This document shows, one piece after another, positions 15,170 through 21,418 of a stretch of DNA of 29,407 nucleotides (positions are counted from its first letter, which is position 1; each line of letters starts with the position of its first letter). This DNA comes from Candidatus Schekmanbacteria bacterium (GTDB lineage: Bacteria; CSSED10-310; JACPHN01). Position numbers and translations under genes: made by a program. The DNA lies in contig JACPHN010000177.1 in NCBI GenBank assembly GCA_016188575.1, forward strand, positions 1 through 29,407. Reading direction: 5' to 3'. A model generated the notes under the pieces. The model ran no database searches. It saw only the letters and a program-made list of their open reading frames with translations, and was not told the DNA's origin.

Positions 15170-15553
15170 ATGGCGGACACGCGTCAGTACCGAGTTCTCG
15201 TGGTGGACGACTCTTTGTTCATGCGGCGAGAGCTCAAGATCATCCTCGAAAAGTACGGTTTCGCGCTCGCGGGCGAGGCCAATAATGGGCTGGAAGCAAT
15301 CAAGGCCTACAAGACGAGCCGCCCCGACGTCGTGCTGCTCGACATCGTCATGCCGATCATGGATGGAATTTCGACGCTCAGGACTATTCGCGAGCTCGAT
15401 CCCACTGCCTGCGTGATCATGGTCAGCTCCATGAGCATGCAGCAAAAGGTGGTAGAAGCAGCGCGCGCCGGGGCCAAGCAGTTCGTCGTCAAGCCGTTCA
15501 AGGAAGAACAAGTCGTCGCGCGCATCAAGCAAGTGCTCGGATTGCCTGCCTGA
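15170..15553 (+). CDS. CheY-like single-domain response regulator
   Basis: 127 residues, receiver domain only. Acidic pocket Asp13/Asp14 (VLVVDDS), phospho-acceptor Asp58 (VVLLDIVMPIMDG), switch Ser86 (IMVSSMS) and Lys108 (FVVKPF) are all present. The FMRRELKIILEKYGF and QQKVVEAARAGAKQFVVKPF blocks match chemotaxis-type CheY proteins. It is followed after 38 bp by a CheX-type phosphatase gene, its likely deactivating partner. There is no histidine kinase or methyl-accepting protein in the window, so the input kinase lies elsewhere. The start is ATG. Confidence 0.93.
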   Translation: MADTRQYRVLVVDDSLFMRRELKIILEKYGFALAGEANNGLEAIKAYKTSRPDVVLLDIVMPIMDGISTLRTIRELDPTACVIMVSSMSMQQKVVEAARAGAKQFVVKPFKEEQVVARIKQVLGLPA

Positions 15554-15591
15554 CCCTGCACCGGAAATCACCCGACCCCCGCGAGCTCCAC

Positions 15592-16068
15592 GTGAAAGCG
15601 GAACATATCAATGCCTTCATTCAGCCGTCGATCAACGTGCTCCGGGAGTTCGTTGGCATCGGCGCGCAGATCGGCGATCTCTACGCCAAAGACCGGATGT
15701 ACTCGTCGCACGAGGTCTCCGTCATCATCGGCGTTTCCGGACACATCTCCGGCGCCGTAATCATGAGCCTGAACACGGATACGGCGCTGCGCCTGGCCGG
15801 AAAGATGCTCGGCCAGGACGTGCCGGCGTTCGACGAATACGCGGAGGCAGCGATTTGCGAGCTCGGTAACATCATCGTGGGCCAGGCCCTCGCCAACCTG
15901 GACCGGCAAGGTCTCGACGTCAACATCACGCCCCCGACCATGGTTGTCGAACGCAAGTCCTCGGTGCGCTTCGCCGTCTCCAGGGTCCTGAAAACCCTGG
16001 TCGTGCCGCTGGAGACGACCCTGGGTCAAATCGAGCTCAACATCAGCCTACTCGAAAAAATACGGTAG
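15592..16068 (+). CDS. cheX: CheX-family CheY-phosphate phosphatase
   Basis: 158 residues from a GTG. CheX/CheC-type proteins dephosphorylate CheY~P. The catalytic helix EAAICELGNIIVGQA contains the E-x-x-N pair (Glu90, Asn93) diagnostic of the family, and HEVSVIIGVSGHISGAVIMSLN and the C-terminal VVPLETTLGQIELNISL are typical CheX strands. CheX has one such helix, unlike CheC which has two. Its location after the CheY-like gene suggests a dedicated receiver-phosphatase pair. A 12-bp palindrome (16073-16084) follows the stop. Confidence 0.88.
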   Translation: MKAEHINAFIQPSINVLREFVGIGAQIGDLYAKDRMYSSHEVSVIIGVSGHISGAVIMSLNTDTALRLAGKMLGQDVPAFDEYAEAAICELGNIIVGQALANLDRQGLDVNITPPTMVVERKSSVRFAVSRVLKTLVVPLETTLGQIELNISLLEKIR

Positions 16069-16169
16069 AGCGGCGGAGCTCCGCTGGCGGTGCCCGTCTG
16101 CCCACCGCGACTCACGCCATCGGAGCCCCGCACGCTTGACAGCACCTGACGCAGGAGGGCAGCCCCGCC

Positions 16170-17507
16170 ATGAAACCCACGGTGATCAGCACCATCAGCC
16201 CGGCCGCAGTCCACGACACGCTGCGAAAGCACCTCTTGGTCGATGGCTTCGAGATCGTGCTCGACCTGCGCCGCAGCAAGGGGTCCTACCTGGTCGACGC
16301 CAAAGACGGGAAGCGATTCCTTGACTTCTTCACCTTTTTTGCATCGAACCCGCTGGGCATGAATCATCCCAAGCTCGCCGAAGACGACGCATTCCTCCAG
16401 CGCCTGACCGCAGCAGCCGTCAACAAGCCGTCGAACTCGGACATCTTTACCGTCGAGCTCGCCGAAATGGTCGACACGTTCGCGCGCGTCGCCATCCCGA
16501 GCTACCTCCCCCACGCCTTCTTCGTCTCCGGCGGCGCGCTCGCGGTCGAGAATGCCCTCAAGACGGCCTTTGACTGGAAGGTCCAAAAAAACTTCGCCAA
16601 AGGCTATCGGAGCGAGCGGGGTCGCCTGATCCTTCATCTCGAGCAGGCCTTCCACGGCCGGTCGGGCTATACGATGTCGCTGACGAACACCGAGCCGGCC
16701 AAGATCGCCTACTACCCGAAGTTTGATTGGCCGAGGATCGTCAACCCGAAGATGCGCTTCCCGCTCAGCGACGAGCACGTCGCGCAAACCGTTCGCACCG
16801 AAGAGCTCGCGATCGCGCAGGCGGAGCGACACTTCGAGGCGCATCGCGATGACATCGCCGCCATCATTGTCGAGCCCATCCAGGGAGAAGGCGGCGACAA
16901 TCATTTCCGGCCCGAATTCCATCAGGCCCTGCGCGACCTCGCCGATCGCCACGAAGCTCTGCTCATTCACGATGAAGTTCAGACGGGCATGGGGCTCACG
17001 GGACGGCTCTGGTGCCACGAATACTTTGTCCGACCCGACCTCCTGTGTTTTGGCAAGAAGGCTCAGGTATGCGGTATTCTCGCCGGCAAAAGAGTTGACG
17101 AGGTGCGGACGAATGTGTTCTCCGTGCCTTCGCGGATCAATTCGACGTGGGGGGGCAACCTCGTCGACATGGTGCGCTTCACGCGCATTTTGGAAGTGAT
17201 CGAGCAGGACGAGCTCGTCAAGAACGCCGACACCGTAGGCGTCCACCTGCTGGCGGGCGTGAAGGCGCTGACGGACCGCTATGAGGAGCTCGACAATCCG
17301 CGCGGCCGGGGCCTGATGTGCGCGTTCGACTTTTGCGATGCCGAGCTGCGCAAGCGCGTCATCGCCAAGGCGCAGGAGCTCGGTCTGCTCATGCTCCCGT
17401 GCGGCCCGCGCAGTATCCGGTTTCGTCCGGCGCTAACGGTGAGCCGCGAGGAAATCGACGAAGGGCTCGATATCCTCGATCGAGCGATGAAGAGCTGCCT
17501 TGGCTGA
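16170..17507 (+). CDS. lat: L-lysine 6-aminotransferase
   Basis: 445 residues. A PLP class III aminotransferase that moves the epsilon-amino group of L-lysine to 2-oxoglutarate, giving 2-aminoadipate semialdehyde, which cyclises to piperideine-6-carboxylate. Family hallmarks of Lat (TIGR03251) are FASNPLGMNHPKL (about 57-69), HAFFVSGGALAVENALKTAFDW, AFHGRSGYTMSLTNT, IIVEPIQGEGGDNHFRPEF (with Glu240), LIHDEVQTGMG (Asp268), FGKKAQVCGI (PLP Lys at 296/297) and NSTWGGNLVDMVR. Ribosome site AGGAGGG at 16153-16159. Length matches the family. Neither a semialdehyde dehydrogenase nor an ectoine or antibiotic cluster is adjacent, so a catabolic or stress role is open. Confidence 0.93.
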   Translation: MKPTVISTISPAAVHDTLRKHLLVDGFEIVLDLRRSKGSYLVDAKDGKRFLDFFTFFASNPLGMNHPKLAEDDAFLQRLTAAAVNKPSNSDIFTVELAEMVDTFARVAIPSYLPHAFFVSGGALAVENALKTAFDWKVQKNFAKGYRSERGRLILHLEQAFHGRSGYTMSLTNTEPAKIAYYPKFDWPRIVNPKMRFPLSDEHVAQTVRTEELAIAQAERHFEAHRDDIAAIIVEPIQGEGGDNHFRPEFHQALRDLADRHEALLIHDEVQTGMGLTGRLWCHEYFVRPDLLCFGKKAQVCGILAGKRVDEVRTNVFSVPSRINSTWGGNLVDMVRFTRILEVIEQDELVKNADTVGVHLLAGVKALTDRYEELDNPRGRGLMCAFDFCDAELRKRVIAKAQELGLLMLPCGPRSIRFRPALTVSREEIDEGLDILDRAMKSCLG

Positions 17508-17587
17508 GGGCTCTCGGCGCCGCGAGCTCCGCACTCGCCCCTGAATCCACCGTCTGTTCCGCGTCGATGCGACAATGCCCCCTCCGT

Positions 17588-17678
17588 CCCTCCCCCCGCA
17601 AACGCGGGGAGGGGGGGTAGGGGGTCTTCGTGATGCGCTTTCCGCGCAGCTTGCCGGCGAACAGGCGGTGGAATCAGG
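17588..17678 (-). repeat. Dispersed 3'-end repeat, copy B, with G/C hairpin
   Basis: The block 17633-17678 (minus: starts CCTGATTCCACCGCCTG, ends GCGCGGAAAGCGCAT) matches copies A and C with few changes. A G/C hairpin (17594-17609, CCCCGC-AAAC-GCGGGG, within longer C and G runs) follows it. The block begins at the very next base after the TAG stop (17679-17681) of the secreted-protein gene. The same gap also ends the lysine aminotransferase on the plus strand, so the hairpin may serve both convergent transcripts. Confidence 0.8.
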
Positions 17679-19142
17679 CTACTTGCAGGTGCTGTTTTCG
17701 CCCTGGTAGGTGGGGTATAGACACTCCTTGTTGTCGTCGTGCCACAACACCCCGTAGCCGTCTTTTCCGAGCTTGCACATGTCCGCCAGGCGCTCGGTCG
17801 TCTTGCACTTGGCAATGGCCTGAACGAGCTTTCCTTGGCTGTCTGGTGAGCCGATCATCGCCGGAAAGAAAGCCTCGTTGATACTGATGGTGCCGTCCTC
17901 GGCGTGCACGTACGGCGACGGGAATCCGGTGCGCGGTTCCGGCGCCGAGCCCGCCTTGTTCTTGGCGATCGCCCAGGCGAAGATCTCGCGCGCTTCCAGC
18001 TCCAGCCCGTCAAACGTCCGCTGCGGCGTGTCAGCGCCGTGGCCAGTCTCCGAGTAGTGATGCAGTGCGTGGTTAACCTGGCCGCAGCTCTCGTCGTAGT
18101 CCATTGAGTACTCGTAGGTCTTGGTCTCGTTGGGCGTCCCGTTGCCGTCCTCGTCGCCCTCTTCGGTCCAGCTCCCGCTTTTTTTCACGAGCGGGCTGAC
18201 GTTGGTGCAGTTGTCGTGTGATAGGCGGTCGCCGAGCGCGTGCAGGTAAATCCCGAGTCCCTCGACCTTGCCCGAAAGGTCGTCGCCGCTGGCATACACG
18301 TCATCGGTGTAGGTGTCGGGGGTGCCGCCGTCTGAGGTCAGATGGACGCCCTGCGAGCCGAGTGGGCTGACGCCGTCAATCTTCGTGACCTCTGTGAACA
18401 TCGGGGTGCTCACGTAGGCGTTTCCCGCAAGGCAAGCACCGCTGTCATCTGTGAGTCCGAGAACGCACAAGTGCCGCTCGCTGTCGAACGCGAAATTGCG
18501 AAGGTGAATCAGCGGCATCTCGTACTCGTCGAAATCCGACTTCTCCGGGTCCAGCACGTAACCCTTGTAGCCGTTGATGGTCAGGGCGTGCCGGCTCGCC
18601 TCGCCGATTTTCATCCACGGAACGTAGTGGAACCAGTACCCTGCGGCGCCCTGCTGGTCGCGATCCAGGCCGGTAAGGTTTGCTTCACCGCGGTTTCCAG
18701 GTGTCACGTTTGCGACATACTTGCCCGCAGTGTTGCGACCGGCAAACTGGATCGGGTCGTAGACTCCCAGGTCGGTGGCCTGGTCGTACAGGGCGAGGGT
18801 GCTGGCTTCGGCGTCCGTCAGGCCGGCCATGCGCCCGAGCAGGAATATCGCGTCGAAATGGACGGTGTTGCTCGCTTGAAAGGTCTCCTTGAAGGCGGCG
18901 CCGAGGTAGGTTGCCAGGCCCGAAATGGCGCAGGTACCGGCAGCCGCGGAGCCGCTGGAGGGGCCGTCAAGGCATTCGAGGTCAAAGCAGTTAAAGGGGT
19001 AATAGAAGACTTGCTCCTCGCTGGAATCCGTGTAAAAGAAACAGACGTCTTCGGCAAAAGCGGCGACGCGGGCGGGAGACGAAGCCGCCAACATCGCGGC
19101 CAGCGCGGCGGCGCAGGCGAGTCTTGAGAGGCTCTTGGTCAC
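17679..19142 (-). CDS. Secreted protein with zinc-phospholipase-like His/Asp pattern
   Basis: 487 residues with a clear signal peptide (about 1-28, ending ARVAAFA). The mature protein is Cys-rich and rich in Asp, Gly and Ser. I do not recognise a named family. Its arrangement HFDAIFLLGRMAGLTDAEASTLALYDQATDLG (His95, Asp97, Asp120, Asp124), WFHYVPW (His172), LGIYLHALGDRLSHDN (His301, Asp305, His309) and NHALHHYSETGHG resembles the His/Asp ladder of zinc-dependent phospholipase C/S1-P1 nuclease-like all-alpha proteins and the DUF6765 group. A metal-dependent hydrolase is plausible but inferred. GC-rich codons and the signal indicate a native exported gene. The 3' end abuts dispersed repeat copy B. 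It may instead be a structural or toxin-like protein. Confidence 0.75.
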   Translation of the reverse strand: MTKSLSRLACAAALAAMLAASSPARVAAFAEDVCFFYTDSSEEQVFYYPFNCFDLECLDGPSSGSAAAGTCAISGLATYLGAAFKETFQASNTVHFDAIFLLGRMAGLTDAEASTLALYDQATDLGVYDPIQFAGRNTAGKYVANVTPGNRGEANLTGLDRDQQGAAGYWFHYVPWMKIGEASRHALTINGYKGYVLDPEKSDFDEYEMPLIHLRNFAFDSERHLCVLGLTDDSGACLAGNAYVSTPMFTEVTKIDGVSPLGSQGVHLTSDGGTPDTYTDDVYASGDDLSGKVEGLGIYLHALGDRLSHDNCTNVSPLVKKSGSWTEEGDEDGNGTPNETKTYEYSMDYDESCGQVNHALHHYSETGHGADTPQRTFDGLELEAREIFAWAIAKNKAGSAPEPRTGFPSPYVHAEDGTISINEAFFPAMIGSPDSQGKLVQAIAKCKTTERLADMCKLGKDGYGVLWHDDNKECLYPTYQGENSTCK

Positions 19143-19636
19143 TGACAGTACTCCTTGAGTGTGGGGACACCGTGCACGCAGGCTCGCGGCCTCTTGGACC
19201 GCCGCAGCGCGCTTTCACAGGGCAAGCCCGGTGCAAGGCTCGCGCCAGAACCTCGGCGCGCACCCGGGCCAGCAACGAACGGATCGCTACAGCCGGGCCA
19301 TGAGGATAGGGCGAATGTTCGAAAACCGCCAGCGGGGGCGGGTCCAAGGTCGCTGCGCAGCAGCGAGCAGGGAGCGGTTGCGAGCCGCGCCCGATACCGA
19401 GAGACGCGCGGGCTTTGGGGCAGCGAGTGGGTTCTCCGTCAGGTTGGCAATTCTTTGGCGAATGTTGGCGCGGCGGGGGCACCGTGCCGGATCTGAGATC
19501 GTGCCGGGTTTGCCGCCACCTCCAGGCGGCTCGCGCCTGAGCGCGCGGGGCGACCGCTCCTGCTCACCTGGTACGGATCCTGCAACAGATCGGCAATAGC
19601 AGCATCCCACAGCGGGGTTCTGGGGAGTCAATAACG
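19143..19636. other. 494-bp divergent intergenic region
   Basis: No credible gene: the open frames on both strands are Arg/Ala/Pro-rich shadows without ribosome sites or homology. It separates the secreted-protein gene (minus) from the small anchored protein (plus), so it must hold both promoters, but I found no well-spaced -35/-10 pair. It has some inverted pieces around GGTGCAAGG (near 19230) related to those at 221-265. Confidence 0.4.
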
Positions 19637-20026
19637 ATGAAATGGATCAGCTCGAACAATAGAAAATTCGCGATCATCGCGGTTGTCGTCAGCGCAGCAA
19701 TTGCGGTGATCGGCAGCCTGCACCTCTCGGGCCTCTCTGGCCAAGGCGTTGGGAGGCGAAGTCTCATGACCGTCCAGCGGCAGCCCGACACCGGTGCTGC
19801 CGCCGCGTCCAGCACGGGACCCGTCGTCGCCGCAGCGCCGGGCGGACCGGCTGCCCGTACGGCACCGGCCGGCGGCTCCGTCCGGTGGGTCGTGCTGCCG
19901 GATTGCACGCGGATGACGATCAGTGACAACATGGTCGGCCGGCTGTTCGTGACGCTGGCAGATGGCTCTCGTGTCCGCCTGACAAAGGAGCTGCTGGCCA
20001 ATCCGCCGGCCAACTGTGCGCGCTAG
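19637..20026 (+). CDS. Small membrane-anchored protein, unknown
   Basis: 129 residues from an ATG with GGGGAG about 8 nt upstream. A single N-terminal hydrophobic segment (about 10-28, FAIIAVVVSAAIAVIGSL) suggests a membrane anchor or uncleaved signal. An Ala/Pro/Gly-rich linker follows (about 50-77). The C-terminal 50 residues form a compact domain (VRWVVLPDCTRMTISDNMVGRLFVTLADGSRVRLTKELLANPPANC) with two cysteines. I recognise no family. The high-GC third positions and the domain-like end support coding. It is followed 250 bp later by a zinc-ribbon gene in the same direction, with no sign of co-transcription. Confidence 0.6.
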   Translation: MKWISSNNRKFAIIAVVVSAAIAVIGSLHLSGLSGQGVGRRSLMTVQRQPDTGAAAASSTGPVVAAAPGGPAARTAPAGGSVRWVVLPDCTRMTISDNMVGRLFVTLADGSRVRLTKELLANPPANCAR

Positions 20027-20277
20027 GGGAGCGGGCCGGCGACTGCGGCGGCGAAAGGCCGCTGCCGGTCGCCGTCCCGAGCGCGCGAACAACCTCGCCA
20101 AGGTCCCATCTGCCGGCCGCCTCGGCGGCCAGCGCGCTGCCGGCCGCGCCAGCGGCGGACTGTCCCGGGCTACGCGCGGACGCGGATCAGCTCGTGGTCG
20201 CAGATGAGACGCGTCATAATCCAAGCTCCGCCATGCGCGAAACCCATTTTGTCGCGAACCACCCGGCCGCAGCAACC

Positions 20278-20748
20278 ATGTCAAGCAAGCGCAGAAAGTC
20301 TCCTGGCCACTTCTGTTGGAGCTGCGGACGCATGAGGCTGCACGAGCGTTTCTCTGGCCGAGGGCATGCCCGGCATCTCTGTCGCGAGTGCCAGAGGCTC
20401 GGCGCGGAGGAACTGACCTGCCGTCAGGCGGAGCGAGACCTGGGACGGTTGGTGAGATTCGACGGCATCATCCCTTGCAAGCGGCGCAAGTCCTTCGACC
20501 TGTTCTTGACGCATGAGAGCGAGCGGGTGCGCGCCTTTGCCCTGGAGCTTCTCGCTGGCGATGCGCGACAACGGGCCATGTGCTGCCTTGAGCGTCTGGC
20601 GGAGGAAGAAGCATACGAGAACGCATATGGCACTGGAGAGTGGCAGCCGGTCGAGGCGCAGCCGCCTGCGGATGGGGACGGGGCGGCCGAGGGTTGGCAA
20701 GCCGATCTCGCGTACACTGCCGATGATACGGACGACATTCCCTTCTGA
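20278..20748 (+). CDS. Putative zinc-ribbon protein, unknown
   Basis: 156 residues from the ATG at 20278; the frame is open from a GTG at 20194 (and ATG 20233), so the start is uncertain, but the likely domain begins here. A zinc-binding pattern is visible: CWSCGRMRLHERFSG, then RHLCRECQ, i.e. C-x2-C, His residues, C-x2-C within the first 40 residues. It is followed by KRRKSFDLFLTHESERVRAFALELLAGDARQRAM, a basic/helical stretch, and a very acidic tail (DDTDDIPF). A nucleic-acid or protein-binding role is likely for such a zinc ribbon plus acidic tail, but no family is recognised. Downstream, 28 bp past the stop, lies dispersed repeat copy C. Confidence 0.6.
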   Translation: MSSKRRKSPGHFCWSCGRMRLHERFSGRGHARHLCRECQRLGAEELTCRQAERDLGRLVRFDGIIPCKRRKSFDLFLTHESERVRAFALELLAGDARQRAMCCLERLAEEEAYENAYGTGEWQPVEAQPPADGDGAAEGWQADLAYTADDTDDIPF

Positions 20749-20776
20749 CAGCCGCGAGCCGGCGGCAAGACCTCAT

Positions 20777-20822
20777 CCTGAATCCACCGCCTGTTCGTCT
20801 GCAAGCTGCGCGGAAAGCGCAT
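20777..20822 (+). repeat. Dispersed 3'-end repeat, copy C
   Basis: 46-bp block starting CCTGAATCCACCGCCTG and ending GCGCGGAAAGCGCAT, nearly identical to copies A and B and in the same orientation relative to the gene it follows (the zinc-ribbon gene). It lacks the G/C hairpin found next to A and B. A small hairpin AGGCG-ATTCAA-CGCCT lies at 20867-20882 in the rest of the convergent gap. Confidence 0.75.
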
Positions 20823-20935
20823 TGCGCTCGCCATGGTGCAAGCCACATTCCGCCGACGCCGGAAGTAGGCGATTCAACGCCTCTCTGTTCGCCCGTGCCG
20901 GGCTTGCCCCGTCGGGCGCGGCCGCAGCGAGCGGC

Positions 20936-21406
20936 TTACGTCCCGCCCTCTGCAGTCTGCTCGGTCAGGCGATTCAGGATCAGCCCGAAAAAGCCTCCTG
21001 CACCCGGCGCTTCGTACCGCCACCCAAGGTGGCTTGCGCACCGGGCACAGATGGCGACCTGCCAGGTATGGCCGGTAAACCAGGTATCCTCCAGCGTCGC
21101 CGCCCCGAGAGAAACGCACCCCGGCGCCGTCCGAAAGCAGCCGATGTGAAACGTGTGCCCAAAGGCGTTGAAAAAAACGTGCTCATGCCGCCCACACATC
21201 GCGATCCGAGCGCTCCCGTTGGTGACCACACCGTGGCACTCCGAGCACAAGATCCGTTCCCTGGGGTCTTCGTCCCCCCGGCGGCCTTGTGCCTTGGGCC
21301 GCGGCTTGACGGCGTCGACCACGCCGGCCGTCGCCGCCGCCGCGCCCGTAGCCGGCATCGCCGCGCTCCCGCTGCGAGCCGCACGTGACCTGTGCCGCGG
21401 CGCCAC
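20936..21406 (-). CDS. Single-domain CULT (cereblon-type thalidomide-binding) protein
   Basis: 156 residues from a GTG, 12 bp after the htpG stop (an ATG at 21358 is an alternative). After a low-complexity N-terminus the CULT domain runs from about residue 52 to 145. It has zinc-binding pairs C54-x2-C57 (ILCSECHG) and C120-x2-C123 (ICARCASHLGWRY). The diagnostic block is DTWFTGHTWQVAICARCASHLGWR. The three tryptophans that form the ligand cage in human cereblon and in the bacterial protein MsCI4 of Magnetospirillum are here Trp109, Trp115 and Trp129, with the adjoining aromatic Tyr131. There is no Lon-like or DDB1-binding part, as expected for bacterial forms. Binding of cyclic imides is inferred from the cage. 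Its physiological ligand and job are unknown. Confidence 0.88.
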   Translation of the reverse strand: MAPRHRSRAARSGSAAMPATGAAAATAGVVDAVKPRPKAQGRRGDEDPRERILCSECHGVVTNGSARIAMCGRHEHVFFNAFGHTFHIGCFRTAPGCVSLGAATLEDTWFTGHTWQVAICARCASHLGWRYEAPGAGGFFGLILNRLTEQTAEGGT

Positions 21407-21418
21407 CGTCGCCCGCGG

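Noticed and set aside
16073-16084. Terminator after cheX from the GCGGAGCTCCGC palindrome
   Set aside because: A 12-bp palindrome with no T-run and no loop; GC-rich palindromes of this size are common here.
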